Of a stretch of 64,000 bases of DNA, positions 34,034-45,400 are shown one piece after another. Within the stretch, counting starts at the first letter, position 1. Each line of letters opens with the position of its first letter. Made by a program: the position numbers and the translations under genes. Location: NCBI GenBank assembly GCA_016748015.1, contig JAAOMT010000276.1:188249-252248 (forward strand). The letters run 5' to 3'. The notes beneath the pieces are model-generated. The model had not been told where the DNA came from. It did not search any database and was given only the letters and a program-made list of their open reading frames with translations. Source of the DNA: Geosiphon pyriformis (lineage: Eukaryota > Glomeromycota > Glomeromycetes > Archaeosporales > Geosiphonaceae).

Positions 34034-35187
34034 TCATAATTCTCTGAGGTTAATTGGGGCTAGAAAATCCTTGACTTTTTGTACTTTATCTGGATCGGGT
34101 TTAACTCCGTCTTTGCTGATTACATGTCCTAGGAATTTTAACTCAGTTTTTCCAAAAAAGCACTTCTCGGGATTGAGTTTCAATCTGGCACTACGAAGGT
34201 GTTCAAAGACTTGTTGCAGGTAAAGCAGATGGTCTTCGAATGTTTCGGAGAACACATTTGTGTTGTCTAAGCAGACTACTACTGATTTCCAGAGAATTTC
34301 TTTGTATACTACATCCATCAGGCATTGAAACATGACAGGAGCATTACAAAGTCCAAAAGGCATTACGTTAAACTCAAAGTTTCCATTTCGAGTGGTAAAC
34401 GCTGTTTTTTTTTGTCTTTGGGGTCTATTTCAACTTGCCAGTAACCACTTGCTAAATCTAATGATAAGAACCATTTCTTTTTCCCTAGATTGTTCAGAAT
34501 TTCCTGGATGAGGGGAGTGGGATAACTATCTCCTCATGTGATGCTATTTAGTTTTCGATAATCTATGCAGAATCGCACTTTTCCATTTTTCTTGGTGACC
34601 AAGACTACTGGAAAAGACCAAGAGCTTAACAATTCTTTGATTAGGCCGTTATCAAGCATCCGTTGCACTTCTTGCTTAATTAGATTATCGCCAGATGGGG
34701 GTACATGGTAAGTTCATTGCTTAATTGGTCAAGCATCTCCTGTATCAATCTGATGCTTTACAATGTCGGTGCGTCTGAACTCATTTTTACTGGCAAAGAC
34801 ATTGGCATACTGATTCAGAAGGACTTTGAGTTGCATTTGTTGCAGGGTACTTAAATTTCCTAAATTCAATTTATTGATCTCTTCTGGTGTGAACAAGTAA
34901 CTTTCTTTTGGCAAATTCCATACTTGTGAGGTAATGTCACAGAATAAGAATAATTGTGTGAAATCTGGAATGGACTGGGGTTTTTCAGGATTCTGAATAT
35001 CTGCGGATATGGAACTGACGAAGGTCCCTTCGGGGATTTCAATGACATCTTCTATCGGGTTGTGGATGGGGATTTTGAAGTGTTTATGGGCTTTGGCTGG
35101 TAGGTATAAATTAGCAACATCAGCTAAGGAACAGATTTCAGGACTGGCTTTGAATAACAGGGCTTGATCTTGGATTTTTTGATTCAC
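34034..35187 (-). pseudogene. Element 2 reverse transcriptase
   Basis: Begins with a linker including LPAKAHKHFKIPIHNP, then DIVKHQIDTGDA near 34735, VLVTKKNGKVRFCIDYR near 34570-34620 and PFGLCNAPVMFQCLMD near 34320-34365. VVCLDNTNVF near 34260 is the YLDD box with Tyr-to-Cys and Asp-to-Asn changes, so the polymerase is probably dead. FLGHVISKDGVKPDPDKV near 34100 is the standard Gypsy connection motif. Confidence 0.85.
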
Positions 35188-35269
35188 CTTGAGGATGTAT
35201 TGTCAGTATGAAGGAATGGAGATGACGGTGTCAGTGTTGATAAATTCTATCTGATCACTGTCTTCCTCC

Positions 35270-35720
35270 GTGAAATTAACTGGTATGTTTCCTCTTCCAC
35301 TTGATCCAAACCCATTGATTTCTCAGGCAGTGAGGCCTAACTCTTCTCAGGTTGTTACCGGGGTTAATTGGGGTATTTTGACTAGAGGTAGGAAGATAGC
35401 TTGGGCAATCTTTTCTTGTGATTCTATTTTGTAGGATTTGTCCAAATTGTTCTGTAGCATTATGATGATGTTTCCCATGTAATCAGCATCAATGATTCCT
35501 CTTTTTATGTCGATTCCTTTCTTGGCTAGACTAGATCAAGAGGCAACTTGTATCATTGTACTAATAGGAATTTCTAATACTATCTTAAGATCTATTTTTA
35601 CAAAGGAATGTGGGGCTATAATGATGGGTAATTGTCCAGGGTATCATAAGTCAAAACTGGCATTGGTGTCATGTGCTCTTTCGGGGCAGATTCCTTCCTC
35701 GTTGTCACTGTACCATTTTA
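35270..35720 (-). pseudogene. Element 2 dUTPase domain
   Basis: Five dUTPase motifs in order on the minus strand: I is degenerate (DTNASFDL near 35650); II, STMIQVAS*SSLAKKGI near 35520-35570; III, GIIDADYMGNIIIMLQN near 35450-35505, with the Asp and Tyr of the active site; IV, ESQEKIAQAIFLPL near 35390-35430; V, EINGFGSSGRG near 35300-35330. Stops interrupt motif II and the segment before V. The region upstream (LELKWYSDNEEGICPERAH) matches LQLKYFNNNRQGIKPEKAH of element 1. Presence in two diverged elements shows the domain was inherited within the lineage and is not a one-off capture. Confidence 0.85.
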
Positions 35721-35879
35721 GCTCTAGTTCTTTGGATAGGTCAGAATATGTGAGATACTGTTCTGTTTCAGTATCCTCAGTTGGATCTTGAAATGACATG
35801 TCCTCGGTGATCAATACCTCTTCTTCGGGCTCAGGTAATTTAGTGATTGGAAACAGTATTCTTGGAGGCAGATTGAACA

Positions 35880-36560
35880 TGAGATCACATTCGTCGCAGT
35901 ACTGGAAGTGACAGGGGATCAAACAGTAATCGCACAGTTTGGTATTCAAATCGGCCAACCTTTGCTTCTGTTCTTCGCAAGTTGGGACCAATTCCTGATA
36001 TCAGTTTTGAAATGCATCTGGGTCATCTGTGAAGAAATCATCCTCGGGGTAGTTGGGTCCATTATATTTGGGCATCCAAGGGTTGTCTTTGATTTCTTGT
36101 ATTTCTTCGGACATGGCACCTTTGGCCTTGGCGCTTGCCATTCTCCAGATTTTGTGGTCATCATATAGATAACTATCCAGCTTGTTGAGGGCTCATTTCC
36201 AAGCGTCCTTGATGGGGGTTTCCTTTCATACCCAATCGTTGATTAATATGGTGTATTGACAAGCCTTGTCGCATGTTCCTCTTCTGCCAGACACATTATT
36301 CTAAAGTCCTTTATCTGGCAGGATTTTGCCACATGCGAGGCATGGCATGTTGTTCTATTTGTCTCGTCGTTTTGGTCATCCAAATCTTTCTAGTAAACAA
36401 GGTCTGCAATAATATTTGGTGGCGGTAGGCCATTCTTCGTTGTCCCCAATATATGCACTCATAGTGGATAGTTTTTTTCCACAATTAACACATATTAGTC
36501 TTGGGGGTTGGTAAAATAAGTTTTTTTGGTCCGAGGTTACGTATTCTAGTGATGACAATT
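35880..36560 (-). pseudogene. Element 2 Cys-rich CxxC module
   Basis: Minus-strand frames give ICVNCGKKLSTMSAYIG, TKYYCRPCLLERFG, then (after a stop) MPCLACGKILPDKG, and about 100 residues on KLCDYCLIPCHFQYCDECD. The last knuckle aligns with KLCEKCIMPCDEQWCPEC of element 1 at the same distance before dUTPase motif I. Cysteine pairs are the best-conserved positions. Family not recognised. Confidence 0.6.
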
Positions 36561-36822
36561 GGGGTTCTTCTTCAGCTCTGCCTTTTCCTTTTTCTTCTCA
36601 AGTTGGTGGTGTGGGTAGTTCAGTTCGATAATCATCCACCCATGAAATTTGATAGGTCTCGATGGTTGGTGGCATTGATGTGTCTTCAAATTCAATAAGG
36701 GGTTCCTTGGTACATTGGGTTTTAAAGTGTCCGCACATAGCTGGGACTTAGGCATGCTGTTCATTGAACATGAGTTAAAGTTCTTGGGTGTTCCAGTTGA
36801 GAGTAGTGTTGGCTTTTGACAA

Positions 36823-37155
36823 TCAATTGTTTCCTACTAGAGCTTGATATTGAGTAGCTTCCATGATGAGTACTTTAGTAGGGATTTGGATTTTATTAAT
36901 CTTGAAGGGGAAGTTGTCAATTTTTTCTATTGGGGTTTTTGTGTTTCCATCTGCTGTAATGATTTGAGCAGTAGCAGCATGGTCTACTCGGTGACCTAGT
37001 TGGTCCATGAGCTGCTTCATGATTATGCTACTGGCTGATCTGCTATCCAGGATTAATTTAATGTCTATTCCTCCGACTCTGACATTGGTGTATAGGGCCA
37101 TTATTGGTTTATCCTGATTGATGGCTGCTTCACTAAAAAGGCTATGGATGTTCAA
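36823..37155 (-). pseudogene. Element 2 aspartic protease
   Basis: LILDSRSASSIIMKQLMDQLG carries the active-site Asp, but the Gly of DSGS is Arg (GGA-to-AGA). It is followed by IITADGNTKTPI and QYQALVGNNWL. It aligns residue for residue with element 1 (11300-11540) and shows Gln at the site that is a stop there. Confidence 0.8.
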
Positions 37156-37629
37156 ATTATCAATGTTAAAAAGAAATATGGTGGCTAGGGTGGTGTCTTC
37201 AGTAATAGTGGCTGGTGAGATATTGCTTTTTGTTTGCTTGGAAGGTTAAAAGATTTGTTCTATATCCCCCTCTTCCACAGGTGTAGATTTATAAAAACCC
37301 AGTTGGTATTGGTCAAGATTGGGCAGGACCACGAAGGATTAGTCGAGACAGTTCACTGTTGGTTTGCACCTGATTGTTGTTGGGATTCCTCCATCCCTGA
37401 TTATAGTCTATAGCTCGAGGTCTGGATAAACTGTAAGGGGAAGTTTAATAGTGAGGGATTGCTTGTGTCATTGGTGGTGGTTGATAATAATTCTGGGGTG
37501 GTGGTTGAGTATACGGGACTTGTTGTGCATATAAGGGTGGTTGATTCTGAGGTATGGAATATTGGGGTACCATGTTTTGCTGATATCTGGGTTGCTGGTA
37601 TGGGTTTCCTTGATTTTGGTTCATAATCT

Positions 37630-39207
37630 TCTTTTTGCAGTCACGGGCAATGTGTTCAGGTTTTTGGCAGTAGTAACAGTTGTGGAGATCAGATCTTCAA
37701 GGTTGTTGCTGTTGTTGACAGTTCTGTTGCTGTGGGTATCTGCTGTTGTTGTTATTTTCTCTCCATTGGGGTGGTTGGTAAGTTCCTGTAGTTCTGGCTA
37801 AGAATCTCTCAATTTCTGAGTTAGTTTCTCACTCAATTGGGTTATCTTTGTGTTGATGTCAGAGGTTCTATTAATGGCTAAATTAACAGCTTGGGTATGG
37901 TTCGCTTCTTATTTTACAGACTCAAAATCGTGAGCAAGAGCAATGGCATCTTGTAAACTGGTCGGATGGCGGGGTCTTATGGATCTTAGAATACTACTCC
38001 GCAATCCTTTAATGAATTGATTAAAAACTTGTGCTGTGGTGTAGTAGTCTCTTTCAATAGCTAATATTTGACGCAGGATTTGATTGAATCATCCGAGATA
38101 AGTAGTTACTGCTTCGTAATCTTTTTGTTTAATTATGCTGAATTGCAATTGGATTAACATATTGGGGTCATAGAAGTATTGCAGAAATGCAAGTTTAAAC
38201 TCAGTAAAGAAGGTAGGCTTCTTTGCCAGGCTCTGGTACCACGAATTGGCAGTTCTGGTTAAAAAGAACGGCAGTGCCTGAATTGTGCAGTCATTGTTCT
38301 AATCATTAGCGGTAATTGCTTTCTCGGCATTTGTGATCCAAGAATATGCATTATCTTCTTCACCAGAGAATTTTTCCAATTTAGTAATATCCCAGTAAGC
38401 CATGATCCAGTTAATAGGTGAGATGTTACTGGTTATGTTTAAAGGGATTGGTGTTTACGTATTCAAGTGTTCTCCAGGTGCTAATGCTGGTTGCTTTCCT
38501 TTGTCGCTTAAACCAATAGGTTGTAAGATAGCTGTTTCTTCTATTAGGGGAGATGCTGATTCTGTTAGGTTTTGTGCTAGTGGCTGTTCCCAAGTTGATG
38601 AGTTTTCTTCTGTTTGACCAGCTGCTGGAGTAAAATTTCCAAACAGTGATCCATATTTTCCTAGTAATTTGGTCTAACTGTGTTGATTCCAAGGGTGTAG
38701 ATTTCCAGGAGTTCATGATGTTTTTGACTGGGTTTCCGGGGGTGGGTTGAATACAATTCTACTTTGGAGTGTCTGATGATATGATGGAATTGTTGGGGAG
38801 AGGATTCTTGGTTTCTTATTGACTGTGAACTTGGCTTGGGCAGTTACGGGGTTGTTGGATTTGTTTTCATATTCCTTAGAATCGAATTCTACTGATTGTT
38901 GTACTTGAGGGAATTGTTGTGTCACATAATATTTAATGTCTGTATTGATTATGCGCAGAGTTTCAGCAATTGTTCGGGTAGTCGTGGCTGTTGAGTACCC
39001 TAGTAAGCTTTGATGGATTTGTTTTCCAAGTCTTCCTGTATCAGTTGCGCAGCCTAACAAGCAGTCAATTTTTGCGTTGATATAGTTACAAAAATCACTT
39101 TCTGCATAAGTGGTTTCTGCTGGTATTCCTAGATCTTTTCGAAAGTATTGAAATAGTGCTTTTCTGTATGAAGAGTGGTCCTTTCCTATTGTTCCAATAG
39201 TTGCCAC
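37630..39207 (-). pseudogene. Element 2 Gag
   Basis: The frame starting at 39207 (GTG, no ATG upstream in frame) gives KVATIGTIGKDHSSYRK and aligns with KVVTTPNTATLEYYQS of element 1. A Pro/Thr/Ser-rich linker, a Retrotrans_gag core (about 37850-38400) and a CCHC knuckle CYYCQKPEHIARDC near 37635-37680 follow, then a Q/P/Y-rich tail. Stops are scattered. Confidence 0.75.
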
Positions 39208-39257
39208 TTTTATGTATTTTTGGGGGTGCTCTATCTCTGTGGATTTATAACCTCACA

Positions 39258-39267
39258 GGGAGCACCA
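39258..39267 (-). other. Primer binding site of element 2
   Basis: Minus-strand TTTGGTGCTCCCTG directly after the LTR end. The core TGGTGCTC is shared with element 1. It is complementary to GAGCACCAAA about 30 nt inside the LTR end. Confidence 0.6.
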
Positions 39268-39269
39268 AA

Positions 39270-40333
39270 TGTTACAGGTAAACTTGGTGAGTATGGGAAA
39301 TGGTAACGTTTGGTGCTCTCAATTATAGATGATGCATCTTTCGCATAATTTTGTTGGCTTAGTCTTGATTATCAGTCTTTGAAGATCTATTCCTGGATGT
39401 GAATTTACCCGTTGAGTTCTTTGGTTATAAGGCACAGAGTTTGTCTTTCGTCGATTGCAACATTTTTCATAAATGTGAGCTTTCTTCTCCGAGCTAACAA
39501 ACGCAGTCGTTAAGGTCTGGTGTTGTTTTTTCACCCTTCTGGTAAGCTAACAAGATAATGTTAATATCCAAAACTTAGGGGGAGCTTCCTTCTTTTACCA
39601 GGCTATTACGAAGTCTATTCCCAGACAGTCAATTTTACTATGTTGCCAGTCCACAAAAATAAGACAGAAAAAGAAAGAAAAAGAGAAAAAAAAGATAAAT
39701 TAGTATCATCAATCACCATGATCAAGAGCAATTGGTCCAAATTGTTAATAGATTTGAGGCAGTTATACTAAGAGCATCTGTCCTAGAATGGAGGTACAAG
39801 ACAAGAGTTAATTCATGTAAATTCTATAAAGTTTGAGAACATAAATTTGTGATTCTGATTTTTTTTTAATAATTGGTTTATTTCAGGAGATGAAATAGGG
39901 AAGATAATAAAGAATGAAGGGGTATGGATATTTAATTCTTGTTTAGAGATTCATATCTATCTGTCTGTCTTTTCTTACTTCTACAACTACTTGCTTTTAT
40001 ACATTCTTTTGGTTTTACAGGATTGCTTTCAATTGTCTCACTATTGTTAGCTATTGCTTTGTTGTTTTTGTTATTGCTTCGTTTTTCTACATTATCACTA
40101 GTTATCCTATGTTATAACATATTATCTGATGTTATTACATGTTATTCTGTATTATCCTGTATTATAACACATTATCCTATGTTATTGTGTGCTATTCTGT
40201 GTTATCCTGCATTATAACACATTATCCTATGTTATAATGCATTATCTAATGTTATTGCACATTATTCTGTATTATGTCATGTTTTGGTCACGTTTCTTTA
40301 TAACTTTGGATTGGTTTTTCTACTCAGGTAACA
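39270..40333 (-). repeat. 5' LTR of Gypsy element 2
   Basis: 1064 bp; the same features at the same offsets as the 3' LTR: TATA box 39994-40001 and 10-bp repeat array 40092-40281. Confidence 0.93.
40092..40281 (-). repeat. 19 x 10-bp phased tandem repeat in element 2 5' LTR
   Basis: Same 10-bp array as 31021-31210, again 19 units with strict phase. Individual units differ by transitions (for example TTATCCTACG/TTATCCTATG), while the period is unchanged. Confidence 0.9.
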
Positions 40334-41375
40334 ACATCCAAACTTTCTGATTTCTTACAGTTTTTGTTACATATATTGAATTTTTTCTGATTAAAAATAA
40401 TTATTTTGAAGCCAATTAATCTGCCTAACTTAATTTAACAAACTCTATTACAATTTTTTGTTATAGCATAATTAATTATAAGTGGATTAATACCACTTAA
40501 CCAAATTTAAAAAAAACTGTAATAATTATTTTCTTTAATATATTTATAAGAATTTTCTTAATAACTATGGTCCAATCTGACCTTATTTTTTGTTTTTTGA
40601 AATTGCTGTTTATTTTGATCTTTTTTTTAGCCAATAATACAGCCTTATTCATATATTTTTTTGAAGTAAATGTTAATCTAATAATTTTTTCAAATTTTAA
40701 GAGAGTAGTAGTCTCTTCAAAATCATTGATTGTTAAAAAAAAATTTTTAATTGCTTAAGTTTTTGCCATAACCAATTTGCTATTTACTGCAGATAGATTA
40801 ATATTAAGAGCAAAAGACTTTTTAATAGGTATTTTAACCTAAGTTTTTATAATTTTTGGATTAATTTATTTTTTGTTAAGATAAATATTAAGAAAAAAAA
40901 AGATTCTTTATTTTTATTCATGTTATAATTGATTGAGCCAATAGAAAAACTACAAATCAGACTAGTATTTATTCTTTTAATTTTAAAGATATTTGCTGTT
41001 AAACCAAGAAAAAAACCACTACCAACATCTAATAAGATATTATTATTCCTACTGTCACCAGATTTACTGTTTATATCTGAATATACACTATTACCAATAT
41101 TAGATTTAATTAAAAAAATATTCTTTTCATTTTTAGAATACTTAATATTACCAATAAACACCTTTTTTTTTGAGGAAAAAAACCTCCAACAGAACTATGA
41201 AGAGCTTTCTTAGACACTTTTTTTAGATATAATGCTATCTGAGACAGTTATCAAATTTATGACAAAGAAATTATTTACTTGAAAAATGTTTAAAAGAAAT
41301 AACAAAAAAAATAAAAAAAACTTCTTTTTTAAAATTATGCTTTTGAAAGAATTTAGGATGTAAAAAAAAAATGTT

Positions 41376-42489
41376 TTAAATTATTTAATAATTTATTTGT
41401 AGAAAAACATATTTAAAATAAATAAGTTAAAAAATTATAATATTATTATTTTTAATTAATAAATTAATTATATTATTTACAATTTAATTTTTTCTTTTCA
41501 GAATTTTTGTTATTTAAAATTAATATCAATTTTAAAAATGTGATTTTATAAATTTTAATTAGTGTAATGCTTAATTTTAACTTTAAATTATATAGATATA
41601 ATTAATTAATCATTAATAAAATAAATTTATTAAACAAATAATAAGTTGATAGATTTTTTAATTATATTAATAAATAAAAAATTTGGTTTTCGTAAATTGA
41701 ATTTTTTAATAATAAATATTAAAAATATTAAAATTCATATGAAATAAAATTAACTAAATTTGGTTTGAATAATATGTAACATATTTTTATTTTAACATTG
41801 ATTAAATACAATATAAAAAACAAAAATAATTATACTTTTGTTAAATATTAAAATTTATTTGTAAAATTCTAATAAAATATGTTCGTTTCATAATTTCATA
41901 AGTAAAAACTTTTTGTCTACATTAAAAATTGTACATTTAATTTTAAACATATATTTTTAATATTTACATTACAATAATTAAACCTTTAAATTTAATCGAA
42001 GATTTGGATTATGGGTATACAAATTAGCCAACTTAACTCAGAATCCCAGCCGGCTAGGTGGTGTGGTTGTTTGCCACAAAACTATATTTCTAAGAGCTTG
42101 TCAACTAAGAGTGGAAATAGATTGTTTCCTAAACTTTTATATCTATAAAATTTCCCATACTTATGTTTTTATTATTATTCAATTATACTATGTACATAAA
42201 AAAATGTATCATATCTATTCAGTATTAGTTACTTCGATATGTATGTGGGTTTAAAAAAGTAGTAATAAAGTGCAAAGGAGAAACGCAATAAAGCACAAAT
42301 AGGTTTAGGTGGGGTATAAAGAAAGGGACGGTTATCCTTCTTCCTACCAGTTTATCTATGGTGTTACCCGGAACTACACAAGCAAACCTTATATACTACT
42401 ATGTTGATATGCCTCAAGATTTTTATGGGCGAGTTTTTGGTATTTTATGCTGCAAAAGATTATTTTGCTGGGGTATATTTTCATTCCTT
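41376..42489. other. AT-rich spacer and set1 3' flank
   Basis: 41376-42000 is AT-rich spacer upstream of LINE copy C. 42000-42489 has a more balanced composition and is the 3' flank of set1. No gene, tRNA or other RNA gene recognised. Confidence 0.6.
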
Positions 42490-45400
42490 TCAGTTTAAAA
42501 ATCCTCTACAGGTGGGAGCGCCGCATAGACATGGTATTTTTTCTTCTTCCAAAGGGAACTGCGGTTGAGAAAATGGTCAAAAGGTAAATATCGACTATTT
42601 ACATCCAACCTCTTACTATAAATTAGGATACAAAGAACTGGGTCTCTTTACCTTATAATCATACGTAATTTCTTCATCAACTTGAATGTCTCTTTTTGCA
42701 TAGATTGCGATTTTTTTCTGGCCTTCGAGTGTGATAACTTTGGCAGTACAATTGGGCTTTATATATATTTAAAAATAACGTTCCATCAAAGTATTGAAAG
42801 ACAAATCATGCAAGACGAATCATGCAAGACGACGAGGTGTCAGTAAATATACAGAGTTCGCGATTTCGTTGTATTTACAGATGACAAAATTTCCATCAGA
42901 CGAATTTTCTCAAAATACACATACCGCACAAGAATGGTTGATAAATCTTGCAATATTTCCTTTCTTTGTGGCATCGATAAAAGTATCGTCATCAATCCGA
43001 AACAAATAGCTTCCACCGACACCTTCTTGGGCATACCTTCTTTCGCGATGGTCAGCAACCGACTGCCTAATAACTTCACCAACATATTCAATTACCATAT
43101 CATTGGCATCAATTTTTTCATTTGCAAAAAGACCCCATTCATGAATGCCAGATTTGGCGAATTTGAGTTGTTTTTTGCGCCCCTTAAGTTGATTAAATAC
43201 AAGGACATCTTCAGCTTCTCCACGTGATGTATCTTGATTATATTGTTGCATTCCCACGAGGAGGCGCCGATTATTCGCACGATGCGTTCGGGAAGTAATT
43301 TTTGTTGAAGTCACAGATTTTTCATTTGGTGGAAGTCTATTTCCAGGAACGTACTGGGTTTTTTGCTCATCTGGAATTACATAGTAACCCTCTGTTCTAG
43401 CACAGCCTGTCTTATTAATCCTAATGCTTCCTTCCGCGGTATTTTCTTCCTTTTTCTGTTGCAAATATTGGGCTATATCATTTTAAGTAATTGCATATCG
43501 AAATTTTGTATCAATATTTGAGTATCTGGCAATTTTGGCAAAAGTATTTCGAAATTTACCATATTCTCGCTGAATTTTATTCTTTTTCTTTTCCTCATCA
43601 CTATTTGTTTCAGCCTTTTCTAATTCGACAGCTTCTTTTAAAAAATATAGGTCTTCATCATCCATCACCTGATCTGGAGAAAGAGCAGGAATTTGCTCAC
43701 TTTCTGACATATCAATCTCGGACATTTCAACCGAGCTAATCCCTCCTTCAACACTGCTACTCTCATCCTTTATCTCTAAAGTTTTCTTTTCATGATCAAA
43801 AGAATCTTCAATCTCGGAGGAAGAAATTTCCCTTTCATTGTCTGTGACATTCACGGAATCATCAGGAACGAGAATATCTTCATTCTCAACATTTTCTCGT
43901 TTCACTTTGATCGTTTCAGGTTGATCAATTTGCATCATTGAATTATTTTCCCGCATAAGTGAGTTTCTTCTGCTTTGACTTGTTCGCCGAGTATCTAAAG
44001 GCCTCGTATTGTTTGGTGGAAGGTACAAATCAATATCATTTTCAATATCCATTGCTACAGGAGAAATGACATCTTTAAATTTATTTTCATTGACATTAGA
44101 AGTTGCATGTGTAAAGGATTGATTATCTTCACTCGAACTGTCACTGCTGCTAGTGAAGTCAATGTCCTTGGCAAACTTTCCCCTTTTACTATGGACTTTC
44201 AACTTTAAAGATTGTTTTTTCTTTGATTTGACAGGAGGATATATATTTTCAATTGATCCATTTGCGTCTGGAATGTCATTTAAGTTGGTGCGTGCCTCTT
44301 CGACGTAGATATCGTACTCACGCTGTGTTTCATGCTTGTTAAATTCTTTGAGAAAGGCGTCGGCATCCGAGTTGTCATCTTCAGTACTTAAATAGTCACG
44401 TAGCCGTTGTTGCTTGAGTTTCTTTTCTTTTTCGGCTTGTTGCTTCACTGCTCGCGCATTTAGTTTTGGAGGCAGTTTTTTCGTTTGCGGAAACATATGC
44501 TCTTTTGGCACCAACTCGTCTTCTGTATGAATTTCACCTTCCTCCTCAGAGCTTGATGGGGCTTCTTTAAGGGAATGATGATCTCTTACATTCTTAGAAT
44601 CTTGTTCCCCGGATTCCGAGTCAGTAAAATCAAAAGGTCGCCTCCTTGATGGGGAAAATTTACCATTAAGTATTCCTTTTGGTGGCCTCTCCTTTTTCTG
44701 TTCAGGTTTCATTCTTTTTCTAAACTTAGGAAGTTTGCTTCGGCTAGGTGGATGATTTTGGCTAATGTTGTTTGTGATCTGCAAATCTTGCCTTTTTTCT
44801 TTATCTACTACCTTTTCACTTCCGACAATTGTGTTCTTGGAAATCTTTTTGGATTGATCAATATTCCCATGCTCAGTATCATATGAAGTTACTTTTTGTT
44901 CATTTAACTGTAATTTATTGCGCAAATCATTTTTTGACGCATCTGTATCAGGCTCTTGAGTAACTTTGAAAAGACCTCCCGAAATCTTTTGCTTTTCCTC
45001 ACTCTTTGACTTTGCTCTTGCTAATCTGGCTTGCTTTCGTATTTGAAGTCTTGGAGTGAGGAAGTCATAAATGCATTTACCCACGACTCTATTTTTAATA
45101 TCTTTAAGGAAAACATCAGCTAATTCGCCAATCAAAATACGCGTTGATTGATGTATCAATTGGGGAACTTTTATGGATTCGTCGTGCTGCTTTTCTTTGT
45201 GGGAATCATGGGGACAATGAGATTCCTTCGAGCTTTTGCTTGAAGGATGTTGTTGAATGGAGTTATGTTCATTGTTATCTTTGGTTGAATAGGAATCCTT
45301 GAGTTTATTGCCCTCATGAAAAGTAAGGCGAATTTGAAAGCCTAGCAATGATTTTTGATCCATGTGTTTGACACATCTTCGAGCCTCAGATTCTGAAGAA

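Larger units (their letters stand above)
30199..40333 (-). mobile_element. Ty3/Gypsy LTR retrotransposon, element 2 (dUTPase-bearing lineage)
   Basis: Two LTRs of exactly 1064 bp each (39270-40333 is the 5' LTR in element orientation, 30199-31262 the 3' LTR) begin TGTTAC and end GTAACA. The coding order on the minus strand is Gag, protease, Cys-rich module, dUTPase, RT, RNase H, integrase, ORF3, the same as element 1 but clearly diverged. It interrupts ORF1 of LINE copy C. The flanks are ATAT (30195-30198) and ACAT (40334-40337), a 4-bp duplication with one C-to-T change. Aligning to copy B shows that removing one 4-bp copy restores the expected length. Fewer stops than element 1; integrase residues are intact. 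Confidence 0.93.
23445..41375 (-). mobile_element. LINE copy C, strongly AT-decayed, split by a solo LTR and Gypsy element 2
   Basis: Runs antisense in the same order as copy B, and aligned nucleotide tracts can be followed by eye. 3' end: AGTATAATCCAACCACTATC near 23460 versus AGTAAAGTCCAACTGTTATC near 5208. 5' end: AAAACTTCTTTTTTAAAATT near 41320 versus AAAAACTTCTTTTCTCAATG near 21925. Removing the solo LTR and element 2 leaves about 6.8 kb. Nearly all differences replace C/G with T/A. No frame survives beyond about 140 codons. Confidence 0.8.

Noticed and set aside
38402-38617. Plus-strand frames over element 2
   Set aside because: Antisense shadows of the minus-strand Gag-Pol.
42010-42080. 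Possible tRNA around CCCAGCCGGCTAGG
   Set aside because: No cloverleaf or T-loop consensus could be formed.
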